Both the position numbers and the translations under genes were made by a program. From Jaltomata sinuosa (Eukaryota; Streptophyta; Magnoliopsida; Solanales; Solanaceae), in assembly GCA_003996215.1 (NCBI GenBank), contig QJPP01001688.1:62001-126000 (forward strand): 64,000 nt of DNA, given 5' to 3'. Shown piece after piece: positions 10,374 through 20,298 of this stretch (the stretch's first letter is position 1; every line of letters starts with the position of its first letter). Under the pieces are notes generated by a model. That model had not been told where the DNA came from. It was given only the letters and a program-made list of their open reading frames with translations, and did no database searches.

Positions 10374-11012
10374 TCATGTGGAATGAAGAAGAGAATGTTA
10401 GTGAAACTGTCTCGAGGTGTAAAGCCATGTGCGACCAGCATATTGGAGGGTGCATTTAGCACCTCATTTATCCCATGATGTGCGAAATGATGTGCGACCA
10501 GCACATTATAGAGTGTATTTAGAACCTCCCCATGCAGGTGCATATTCATGGGCCGAATTTCAAGTCTTCCAATGTCAGTTTTGGGACTTTAATTGTACAA
10601 GGAAAACACTATAAATAGAAGCCTTATGATTCCATTCCTTAGATTTGATAAATATTAACGAATGCTTTGAAAGCTTGTAGTTGCTATTGTTAGCTTGTAG
10701 TCTTGGGTAAATTCCCAATTAATTAATCTAGTGTAGTAAATCTATTGGGTGGATTCCTAATAATTTAGTTGAGTGATTAGGAGTGGATTTTGCTTGATTA
10801 ATCATATAGAATCATCCATTTATGGATTTATTTGGTTTCACTTTTGTTTGATTGAGGGGATATTGTTTGTTAATTGAGTTCAATTAGAAGATGATGGTAT
10901 AGAGTCTCTTGTTTCCCATAAACTTGATTAATTTGCTTTAATTCGCATATCTTTTGTTTATTTCAATTTCGCATTTGGATTTCAATTAGTCTCCCTAATT
11001 GAGATCTTATCA
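10226..11012 (+). repeat. Element C: 3' LTR (787 bp)
   Basis: Starts TGATACGATATTGCC after the purine tract AAAAAGGGGAAAA and ends GAGATCTTATCA, directly before the TGGAG duplication. A TATA box (TATAAATA) lies at 10610-10617. Upstream of it, 10426-10510 carries repeated TGTGCGACCAGCA words. It aligns with the 5' LTR of element D (15768-16603), so C and D belong to one LTR family. Confidence 0.9.
10610..10617 (+). promoter_or_regulatory. TATA box of element C LTR
   Basis: TATAAATA in the context CACTATAAATAGAAGCC, 385 bp into the LTR, the usual place for the U3/R boundary promoter of plant Ty3 LTRs. Confidence 0.7.
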
Positions 11013-11955
11013 TGGAGGGATGGGGGTTGGTTTGATTTTTATTGGAGTCACGTAAGATGGTTGTTAAATTGAATGATGTGAAGTATGCTTGAAATAATGT
11101 CTAGGGAGCTCATCGCAACTTTGAGATGTGGTTAGCATATTGTTGTTGGATTTAGCTACTGTTTATTATTGTTAGTAGCCTCATTTTATGATTTGGACTT
11201 GGCTGGTCATGAGTGTGACATTGATGCCTTATCAATTAGTTATGACTCATTCTTACAGCCTTGTTGATTCTTACATTTGTTTCATTACATTTGGTTGGTC
11301 AAGATTCATAGCAACAACTTTGGGGATTCAGTTGAAAGGTATGTTAAGGTTTTCTTTTCAATTTCTGGCATGACCTTTAAGGCCAAAGCTTGTATAGCTT
11401 GTGTAATGTCGTTATTCGACTAGTGGCCTTATAGTATTGAGTATTTCCCCATAGCATGATATAGCGACTATTAGCAGCACTCTACCTTACTAAGTAGCCT
11501 AGAAGAGCATGTTATGATTGTACTGAGGTCACATGTGATTACATGATATTATTGTGTTATTTTTATCACCGTGCCGCCGCCTATGAGCTTGTTTTTGCAT
11601 TAGAAAACACTAACATTGTAGGGTTTAAGATCCTACATTCTAGTTACTATTCCAGTGCCTTTGAGCTAGGCAGACCATACCTACCGGATAAGATGGCTAT
11701 ACCTATGGGGCAAAAATTATATTAAATTACCGTTCCTTTGAGTCGGGCAAACCGTACCTACGAAAGGGGTAGGTTGCATCTATGAGGTAGCAATTATATT
11801 GTATTACCATGCCTTTGAGCTGGGCAGACCGTGCCTTCGGGATAGGTAGACCATACCTACGATATGGGCAGCCTGTACCTATGAGGAAGCACTTATATGG
11901 TACCACAGAGCCTCGGAGTTGCAATGATTTATGACACATGTACAGTCAGACAGTT
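11013..11955 (+). repeat. LTR B, second part, with degenerate tandem repeat
   Basis: LTR B resumes after element C at the TGGAG copy and runs to the LINE target duplication TGTACAGTCAGACAGTT (11939-11955). From about 11650 to 11900 it holds three to four diverged units built on CCTTTGAGCTGGGCAGACCGTACCT-like text separated by AATTATATTRTATTACC-like spacers, with a period of roughly 80 bp. No coding potential is supported. Confidence 0.6.
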
Positions 11956-13990
11956 GATGAGTAGGGGGGCTTGGGGGAGTAGTGGGGATGTGGATAATAT
12001 GTGGGATACTACTGCTAGTTGCATAAGGGAGACGGCTAGAGAGGTGTTGGGCGTCTCGAGAGGTCGTTTTGGCAAGCATCGAGGGGACTGGTGGTGGAAT
12101 GGAGAAGTAAAAGGAAAGGTGGAGGCTAAGAAGGGGTCATATGCGAAGTTAGTAGAGAGTAAGGATGAGGAGGAGAAGCGAAGGAATAGGGAGGCATATA
12201 AGATAGCTAGGAAGGAGGCTAAGTTAGCGGTAACGGCAGCTAAAATGGCAGTCTTTGAAAGCTTATACGCGGCTTTAGAGGATAAAGGTGGGGATAAGAA
12301 GTTATATAAGTTAGCAAAGGCTAGAGAGAGGAGGACTCAGGACCTTGACCAAGTGAAGTGCATCAAGGACGAAGATGGCAAAGTACTAGTAGATGAGGTA
12401 CTCATTAGGAGGAGATGACAGTCTTACTTCCATGGACTCTTGAATGACGAGGGGGACAAAAGCTTTGTGCTGGGAGATTTGGCACACTCAGAGAGGCGTC
12501 GTGACTATGATTATTGTAGCCGTATAAAGGTTGAAGAGGTTAAGGTTGCGATTCGTAAGATGTGAAGAGGTAGGGCGACGGGGCCAGATGAGATTCCCGT
12601 TGATTTTTGGAAGAGCTCGGGTGAGACAGGTGTGAAGTGGCTAACCAAGTTGTTTGATGGTATTTTCAGAACGGCAAAGATGTTTGAAGCTTGGAGATGG
12701 AGCACGATGATTCCTTTGTACAAGAACAAGGGCGATATTCAGAGTTGCAACAATTATAGGGGTATCAAATTGCTAAGCCACACTATGAAGGTCTGGGAGA
12801 GGGTGGTGGAGTTGAGGTTGAGACAGATTGTGCCTATTTCAGAGAACTAGTTCGGCTTTATGCCAGGACGCTCGACTACAGAAGCTATCCATCTCCTTAG
12901 AAGACTGGCGGAGCAGTACAGGGAAAGGAAGAAGGACTTGCACATGGTGTTCATCGATCTAGAAAAGGCGTATGATAAAGTCCCTAGGGAGGTTCTTTGG
13001 AGGTGCTTGGAGGCTCGAGGTGTACCCGTGGCGTACACCAGATCAATTAAGGACATGTACGAGGGGGCCAAGACTCGCGTTAGAACTGTGGGAGGAGATT
13101 CAGAGCACTTTCCCATGTTAATGTGGTTGCACCAGGGATCGACCCTTAGCCCATTCCTATTTGCCTTGGTAATGGATGTATTGACGCGGCAAATACAAGG
13201 TGAGGTGCCATGGAGCATGTTATTTCCGGATGATGTAGTTTTGGTGGACGAGACTCGCGGAGGAGTTAATGCTAAGTTGGAGGTTTGGAGACAGACCCTC
13301 GAGTCTAAGGGGTTTAGGTTGAGCAGGAACAAGACTGAATATATGGAGTGCAAGTTCAGTGAGGCGACTCAGGATGATGATGTAGAAGTGAAGCTGGATA
13401 CACAGGTCATCCAAAAGAAAGGGAGTTTCAAGTATCTTGGGTCTATTATCCAGGAAAATGGAGAGATTGATGAGGATGTCACTCATCGTATTGGTGTTGG
13501 GTGGATGAAATGGAGGCTCGCATCTGGATTCTTGTGTGATAAGAAGGTGCCTACTAAACTTAAAGGCAAATTCTACAGAGTGGTGGTCCGACCAGCTTTG
13601 TTGTATGGAGTAGAGTGTTGGCCAGTAAAGAACTCCCATATTCAAAAGATGAAGGTGGCGGAGATGAGGATGTTGTGATGGATGTGCGGGTTTACTAGGA
13701 GAGATAGGATTAGGAATGAGGATATCCGAGTTATGGTGGGTGTGGCATCTGTGGAATATAAGATGCGGGAAGCGAGGTTGAGATAGTTCGGACATGTGAA
13801 GAGGAGAGGCACGGATGCTCCAGTGTGGAGGTGTGAGAGGTTGGCTATGGATGGGTACAAGAGAGGACGAGGTAGACCGCAAAAGTATTGGGGAGAGGTG
13901 ATTCGATAGGACATGGCGCAGTTGCAGCTTACCGAGGACATGACCCTAGATAGGAAGGTGTGGAGGACGCGGATTAGGGTAGAAGAGTAG
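11956..13990 (+). pseudogene. LINE ORF2 fragment: RTE reverse transcriptase
   Basis: One reading frame can be followed for 2.0 kb with no frameshift, interrupted by stops at 12416, 12563, 12848, 13676, 13784 and 13907 before the natural end at 13988-13990. Landmarks: ATGPDEIPVDFW, LYKNKGDIQSCNNYRGI, FGFMPGRSTTEAIHLLRRL, MVFIDLEKAYDKVPREVLW (first catalytic Asp) and LHQGSTLSPFLFALVMD. The catalytic box reads LFPDDVVL at 13223-13240: both Asp are kept, but the usual Ala before them is Pro (codon 13226-13228). A C-terminal domain (RCERLAMDGYKRGRGRPQ and following) is present. Most stops can be explained by single C-to-T or G-to-A changes. Confidence 0.9.
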
Positions 13991-14349
13991 TAGGTAGAAG
14001 TGTGTGTAGGCTAGTAGGTAGGAGTGTTTTTCCTTATTGTCCCGACTAGTAATCGTAGGGCTACGCTTATAGTTTCTTCTTCTTGGATTCCTCGTGGTAG
14101 TATTTGGTGGCAATGCTCTGTTTCTGTCTGTTGTTTGTTACTACATATTACTTCCTATCGTCTCTTGTAGTTTTATCTTGTATTTTTACCCTGTATCATT
14201 GTTACATCCTTTTTAGCCTATTTTTAGACTGTTTTGTCTTGAGCCGGGGGTCTATCGGAAACAGCCTCTCTACCTCACCTCTGAGGTAGTGGTATGGACT
14301 GCGTACACTCTACCCTCCCCAGACCCCACGCTGTGGGAATACACTGGGT

Positions 14350-14371
14350 ATGTTGTTGTTGTTGTTGTTGT
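14350..14371 (+). repeat. TTG microsatellite forming the LINE 3' end
   Basis: About seven TTG units directly before the right copy of the target duplication. Confidence 0.9.
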
Positions 14372-15368
14372 TGTACAGTCAGACAGTTCTGATCACATTA
14401 TTTATTAGGGTCCAAGTAAGGGGGTTAGCATGGGTATTTAGCAAAAAATTGCACCTATTAGGACTTATAGCAATTGTATGCTATTTGTACCTATTGGGCT
14501 TATGGGGCCCATGTAAGGTTATTGTTTTCTATGTTCTTTAGATGGTATCTTATTGAAGGAAGGAAAGTTATTGTACTTCCATTTTAATCCTGACCTTTTG
14601 TTCAGTCCTTACACTTCAGCTTTAGTTTTTTAAGTTTGCCTTACATGCTCGGTACATTATTTTGTATTGATGCCCTATTTCTTGGGGGCACTACATTCAT
14701 GCCCGCAGGTCTTGAGCAATGACTAGACAGACCTGTCGGGTAGCATAGCTGAGCTTTTAGTGGATTGATTGACTCATTTCCTTCCGGGGGTTGCCAGAGT
14801 CTCAAAGGTTTACCATTTTGCTATTTATAGTTTTTGGGTAGGTTGGGGCCCTGTCCCACTAAGTATTGTATTCATCGAGGCTTGCAAACTAGTCGTTTGG
14901 GTTGCATAGTTACGATGGTGCCCAATTTGGCCTTATATGTTTATTAGTTGTAGCTTGTTAACCAGTTGGGACTTTTTGTTGTTATGTTGGTAGATTAGAG
15001 GCTCATTGGCCTAGTTTACATTGTATATACATATTTTCAGTTTTTATATAGAGATCATGGTGGCCCTGATGGCCCGTGTTGCATTTATGCTTTCCTAGAT
15101 ATCATGGCAGCGTTGATGGCCCAAAGAGAATTTATGTGCTACTTGCTTATTTCTTTATATGAATTGTTAGGAGTAGCTATTTTCTTTCTAGAGCTGTCGA
15201 TAGGGGCCTCATTGGCCGAGGTCTAATTTTTAAGCCGAGATATACCTGTCTATTTTCTTGATTATGTGTGGTTGCTACGCACAATTGGCAAGTGGTTTGG
15301 CAGGGTCTTCTTTGGCTTAATTTTTAGCATCAGGTACCAGTTATACCCCCCGAGTTTGGGGCATGACA
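14372..15368 (+). repeat. LTR B, third part
   Basis: After the LINE duplication the LTR runs on through AT-rich text without genes and ends CGAGTTTGGGGCATGACA at 15368, the classic TG...CA terminus, three bases plus T before a primer-binding site. Together the pieces make an LTR of about 2.9 kb. Confidence 0.7.
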
Positions 15369-15767
15369 AACTTGGTATCAAAGCAACGTCATATCCTATG
15401 GAGTCTTCAAGACGTGTCTTGTAGAGTCTTGTTTATAAGTGTGTTGTGCACCATATTTTATAAGTAGGAAGCTACAAACATTATTCAGGAAAGTTACCCT
15501 TTTCTTGCTCAAATCTACTATAGAGCTGAGTCATAAGGGTAGAGTTCTTTGACTTATAATTATTATTGGGCTTGTACTTATACCGTACATAATGACAATG
15601 TGGACATCATGCAAATACATGCCACTACACAAAACATAGAGGTTCTTTAACATCAGCAATATACAATTAAGAGAGTCAAGAGAGGACAGCAGAAGAGGGC
15701 TAGGCACACAGGTTTTAGATAAAGGCCCAGAGTGGCTCTAGACCTTGGTATTTCGAGAGACCACCTA
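15369..15767 (+). mobile_element. Element B: primer-binding site and remnant of internal region
   Basis: TGGTATCAAAGC at 15373-15384 matches the initiator-Met tRNA complement except for one base. The following roughly 380 bp look like a leader (TATGGAGTCTTCAAGACGTG and onward) and, near 15675-15740, a short Arg/Lys-rich gag remnant. At 15768 element D begins. The rest of B's coding region is missing from the window. Confidence 0.6.
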
Positions 15768-16603
15768 TGGTACAATATCGCCTGGCACAACCCCCATGAG
15801 GCCATTCACTAGTTTCCAAGCCAAAGAACTCCAAGCTTTACAAGCTTTATTCATGAATAAAAATGCATTGGAGACCATTGAAGAGTGTAGACCAAAGATC
15901 TACAACTGATGGATGATCGCATGGGAAGATGAGGATGCCAATAAAACTGTTGAAGGGTGTGACACACACTTACCTTGGTGCTAAACACACCTCCAACATA
16001 CAAGGCCAACCAACTGATTCTGCTCAAGAGGTGCGACATGTTGTGCGACACGCACTTCCCTTGGTGCTAAACGCACTTCAAATGCACCTCCTATGCATTG
16101 GGCCCATATTGGGCTATGTTTCAAGGTCATTTTTGGGCCTTTATGTAATAGCTATAACTAGGGGTTCCCTTCCCTTAGCTAAGCAGATTTTAATGAATAT
16201 TGAATTGCTTTGAAAGCTTCTAGTTGATACTCTAGTTTGTAGTTCTTGGGTGCATTCCCAATTAGCTAATCTAGTTGTAGAAATCTATTGGGTGGATTCC
16301 TAATAGTACTATTGGGTGGATTCCTCATAATAGTGTAGGTGAGTGATTAGGGGTGGATTCCTTTGATTTCTTGTTAACTTCTTTGCTTGATTAATCATAG
16401 AGTCATCTATTTGTGGATTCATTTGTTTGTCTCTTTGTTTGATTGAGGAGTTATTGTTGATTGAACAAGTTCAATTGGGAGGTGAGGGTATAAAGTCCCT
16501 TGTTGCCCATAAACATGGTTAATTAGCTTTAATTCACATATCTTTTGCTTATTTAATTTCTACATTTGGATTATGATTAGTCTCCCTAATCGAGATCTTA
16601 TCA
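15768..16603 (+). repeat. Element D: 5' LTR (836 bp)
   Basis: Starts TGGTACAATATCGCC (C's LTR has TGATACGATATTGCC) and ends CGAGATCTTATCA, followed by TT and a primer site at 16606-16617 (TGGTATCAAAAC, two mismatches to the initiator-Met complement). Near its start it still encodes the TRSQ-like tail region. Around 16283-16330 a unit starting ATTGGGTGGATTCCT is duplicated in tandem. The TATA box is degenerate. Confidence 0.85.
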
Positions 16604-17090
16604 TTTGGTATCAAAACATAGGCTAAAGGATTGTTCCCACAATTCTTAATCCTAGGTTCATAAATCTGAAAATCTACAAAAAAAAAATAGGTTGAAAAAT
16701 GCTTTTAGAAAATTCCTACAAAAAAATTGTTGATCTAGTATTTTGTTTTAAAATCTGATATTAGATTTGTGTTCTCTAATATCAATTGAGTCTAGATCTG
16801 AGATTTGAGCTTGTTTGGAGTTGAATTGAAGAAGTCACCATTGTTGGGTGAAGAAGCTTGAAGAACAAGTTCAAGATCTGGGTGATTGAAGGCTTCAAAC
16901 CTATTAGGCTTTGATCTCCTATTCATAGGGAGCTTGAATCTCAATTTTGGTAGAATTTGGTTAAGGTTTGAAGGATTCACCATTTTTGAATTTTGAAGAA
17001 CTTGAAGAACACAAAATGGGTCTCTTCAATTTGGAGTGATTTGATTCTAATTTGTATCGGGCTTTGTTCTCTATATCAAGAGGAGGCTAA
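16604..17090 (+). other. Element D: primer site and truncated leader
   Basis: The leader aligns with that of element C (7148-7650) up to the words CTATATCAAGAGGAGGCTAAAT. It then stops at the junction with E1's truncated LTR. Compared with C, about 1.3 kb of leader and gag start is missing here, because D resumes only at 21710 at a point matching C's 8930. No gene. Confidence 0.65.
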
Positions 17091-17521
17091 ATCCAAAAAC
17101 GTCAGGATTCCGCGTAACCGACTGCCTAAGTGTGACGGCTTGGGGTGACGGACCGTCACCGGCTTGACGGACCGTCGCCTGGACCGTCGCCCCTAGGCAG
17201 TGGTGCTGCCTTGGTGTGACGGTTTGGGTGACGGACCGTCACACCCTTGACGGGCCATCACGGTGGCCGTCGCCACTAGGCAGTGTGTTGCCTTAAGTTG
17301 ACGGCTGCCTTGACGGTTCGTCACTAGCTTGACGGTCTGTCACTCGGACCGTCACTCTTATCCAGAATGTCGTTTTGCTCATTTTTCCTTCCGTTTCCAA
17401 GTTCGTACCTATTTCCTGAAAATACAACATAAAAACATCAAAAATGACGACGGTTGCTTGAAAACGTACGATTGTTCTTAGTTAAAAGGAGTCAAAAGTG
17501 CCGTAAAATGGCGGCACATCA
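17091..17521 (-). repeat. Element E1: truncated 3' LTR with TGACGG dyad cluster
   Basis: Corresponds to the U3 start of the LTR only. It ends (plus-strand sense) in GGCGGCACATCA at 17521. Bases 17121-17352 are packed with TGACGG and CCGTCA words, several forming the exact dyad TGACGGACCGTCA. Fewer of its CpG sites are decayed than in the right LTR. Confidence 0.8.
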
Positions 17522-18364
17522 ACACCCTCAACTTCAGACGTTCGCTTGTCCTCAAGCAACATGACACAAAACAATAACACGACGACTCAACTAAGCAACA
17601 AACTCGTGTCTTTAGCAACTCATGGTCATTCAACATTAATTCAAGATGTTGGAGACCGCCAGGGTCTCCAAAACAAGAGAACTCGATGGAGTGTGGCATT
17701 CCAGCTTCCTCTTTGGGCTCCCTCGCTAGTCGCGACAACTTCTTCGCTCTTTCTTTGCAGATTCTCTTGTGGTGTTTTCGTTTTCTTGATCTTTCACCGC
17801 TTTCCTTTACCTGCTTCTCCTCTTGTGATCGCGACCTTACTTTCATAACAGCTCGGGTTTCAAGACAACCCTTCTCCTCAGGGTACACATCCGCAGGGAC
17901 TTCCTCAATAGCATTGATGACCGCGACCACCCTCATGTCACTTGGTTGCTTCATTAATTTGGACACATCGAACTTGACCACTTCATTGTTCAATCGGAAG
18001 GTCAGCTCGTTTCTCTCCATGTCGACCAATGCTCTTGCTGTGGCTAACAATGGTCGTCCCAAGATTATGGGAACTTCGAAGTCCACTTCGCAATCCAAGA
18101 TCACAAAGTCGGCCGGGAATATAAGCTTACCAATCTTTACTAGCACATCAGACAATATTCCCACAGGTCGCTTTACTGAGCGGTCAACCATCATTATCTC
18201 ATGGATGTTGGTTTAGGAGCTCCCAAACCCAATTGTTTGTAGACCGCTAGCGGCATCAAGTTGATGCTAGCACCAGGATCACATAATGCTCTTCCGAAGT
18301 TGAGCTTCCCGATAGTACAGGGAACAGTGAAAGCACCTGGATCTTCCATCTTTTCGACTAACGA
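17522..18364 (-). pseudogene. Element E1: Athila-type protease
   Basis: The active-site loop is ALCDPGASINLMPL (catalytic Asp codon 18278-18280), followed by GLGAPKPTSMR. A single-base deletion near 18199 shifts the frame relative to E2, and the rest continues as MMVDRSVKRPVGI, FPADFVILDCEVDFEVPIILGRPLLATARALVDM. The domain ends with a Lys/Arg-rich stretch (RSRKRKHHKRICKERAKKL) and SIEFSCFGDPGGLQH near 17640. The tail toward 17522 lacks about 1.4 kb of 3' sequence found in E2 at 32705-34118. Asp-Pro-Gly is the normal Athila form, so the site itself looks competent; the frameshift inactivates it. Confidence 0.85.
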
Positions 18365-20170
18365 CCTTGAAGAAATAGCGATGCAGTGGTGGAGGTTGTC
18401 TTCCGGTTCAAAACTTACCGACCTCTTCTTCGTAATCAAGTCCTTCATGAACTTGGCATAACCGGGCATTTGTTCCAGCGCTTCCACCAATGGTATATTT
18501 ATTGAAATCTGCTTCAGCATGGTCATGAAGTTTAGGAACTTACCATCGTCAGCTTTCTTCTTCAAACGCTGTGGGAAAGGAGGTGGTGGTCGAGGCATCA
18601 TAGTTGGAAGCTTTTCAGCTTCCTTGCTTTTCTCTGCGGGCTTTGGAGTTTCCTCCTCTACCGCCTCTTCATCATCCGCAACATCACCTTGAGTCTGAAT
18701 TACCGGATGTGATTCTGGTAATATTTTTCCGCTTCTTGTGGTGATCTCCATACAGCTTGCGTCATTCCTCGGATGAGTGGTGTCGCTCGGCAAGGTACCT
18801 GTCTTCCTTGGGTTTAGAGATGCCGAGATGTGACCCACTTGCTGCTCTAATTGCTTGATCGCGGTGGAATGTGACTCCACTACCTGACTCAATGTTGATA
18901 ACTCAGTCCTCATCTCCTTTACCCCAGAGTCAGTCGATTCCACCTTCAGTAGCATCTTTGCCATCATGCTCTCTAGCTTGGCCGTCCCTGTCTCAGTGTT
19001 GGCTCTGTCCCGGTTACCAGGTGGTACATACAACCCACCTCTATCAGTGTCATTCCTCCAATTTCCCTGGTCGCGATCTCTGTAACCATCTTTCTCATAG
19101 TGGTTGTCTCTCAGATAGTTCCGACCTTGGTTTCCTTGGCCATTGGCCTGGAAACCCCCCAAGTAATTCGCCTCCTCAGTTTCCAACTCTGCTGCACTAC
19201 CTTGGGAACCCACAGCTTTTACCTTCTCCATGCCTCCTGAAAACATGTGCTTTGTCAGGAGATCCAACTGCGTTTTCAGATGCGCCATGTCTTGGTCGCG
19301 CTCCTCCTCTTTCCTACGCTGCTCTGCTGACATACCAACGGTATAGGTGCTAGCTGCAACCTCTGAATCTCGTGTGTGCCAGGCCCTGTTGGTTTTGGTG
19401 AGCCTGTCCAAAGTAGTTGTGGCTTCAACAAAAGTGAGACCCATGAATGCACCACCTGCTGCGTTGTCTAACGTCGGCTTGGTAGCCGAATTCAATGCCC
19501 GGTAGAACGTCTGCATCAAAAAAATTTCGGTCAACTGATGGTTCGGGCATTGCGTTATCTTCTTTTTGAATCGCAACCAAGTCTCGTGCAATGCTTCGTG
19601 GGGCTGCTGCCTGAAGTTGCTAATCTCGTCCCTCAACTGTATCATCCGAGAGGGAGGAAAGAACCTTTCTAGGAAAGATCCTCTCAACTCTCTCCAAGTT
19701 GCGATAGTGTCGGGGGTCAACTCTGTCAACCACAACGCTGCCTCATCAGACAGAGACAACAGAAATAACCTGAGCCGGATCGCTGTCTGACTCACGCCCG
19801 GTAGTTCAAACGACTTGCAGATGCCCACGAAATTCATCAGATGCTGGTTTGGATCATCTCCAGCGGCACCTCAGAACACTCCTCTCAAGTTCAACAGCTG
19901 GATCATCGTGCTAGTGATGTTGAACTTGGCTCCGGGCGGTAGCGGTGGAACAACAATGGCGCCCGTAGCGCCAACTCCAACTAAATCGTTATCCTCATCA
20001 TGCAACTCAAGATCGTGCTGCAGACCTCCAGCATTCAAATTTTGTTAGGCCTGCAGTTGTGCAGCGATCCGTGCTGCTTCTTGTTGTGCTGCCATATTCT
20101 GCCTCAATGTTCTAGCAAGCTCGGGGTCGTAAGGTAATGTTGATTCACCCGAGCGCCGGGTACTTGGCAT
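18365..20170 (-). pseudogene. Element E1: Athila-type gag
   Basis: The start is ATG at 20170-20168 (MPSTRR), as in E2. The N-terminal third has two in-frame stops, near 20046 (Gln codon) and near 19870 (Arg codon), both simple C-to-T changes. From 19837 the frame is open for over 500 codons and runs on into protease. The gag core reads FVGICKSFELPGVSQTAIRL, SLSDEAALWLTEL, FLERFFPPSRMIQLRDEI and FRQQPHEALHETWLRFK. A charged coiled region with QRRKEEERDQDMAHLKTQ and an Asn/Gly/Arg-rich linker follow. I see no CCHC knuckle. It would form virus-like particles. Confidence 0.85.
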
Positions 20171-20276
20171 GCACAACTCTGTACCCTAGTAAAAACAAAA
20201 ACAACAAAAAACGTAAAAGCAGGAAAGTATGACTAAGAGTCAAATAAACACACCAGACTTAATTAACAACCGTATT

Positions 20277-20293
20277 CCCCGGCAACGGCGCCA
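20277..20293 (-). other. Element E1: primer-binding site (tRNA-Asp type)
   Basis: Minus-strand TGGCGCCGTTGCCGGGG, five bases from the LTR edge. It is complementary to the 3' end of plant tRNA-Asp, the primer used by Athila-lineage elements. Confidence 0.85.
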
Positions 20294-20298
20294 CTTTT

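Larger units (their letters stand above)
6554..11012 (+). mobile_element. Element C: non-autonomous LTR retrotransposon with inverted 5' end
   Basis: A 4.46-kb insertion in LTR B flanked by TGGAG on both sides (6549-6553 and 11013-11017). The 3' LTR is 10226-11012 (starts TGATACG, ends TTATCA), preceded by a purine tract, and an initiator-Met primer site is at 7150-7161. The left end is not a normal LTR: it is an inverted copy of the LTR's 3' portion (6554-6850) joined head to head with a direct copy (6851-7147). The internal region carries a partial gag and an unrecognised reading frame, with no protease, RT, RNase H or integrase, so it would have depended on a partner such as element D. Confidence 0.8.
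11956..14371 (+). mobile_element. 5'-truncated RTE-type LINE with 17-bp target duplication
   Basis: A non-LTR retrotransposon inserted in LTR B. The 17-bp sequence TGTACAGTCAGACAGTT occurs immediately before it (11939-11955) and immediately after its end (14372-14388). The 3' terminus is a run of TTG units (14350-14371), typical of plant RTE-clade LINEs, and there is no poly(A). The copy lacks the apurinic-endonuclease half of ORF2, a normal outcome of incomplete target-primed reverse transcription. From 13991 to 14349 is the 3' UTR. Confidence 0.9.
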
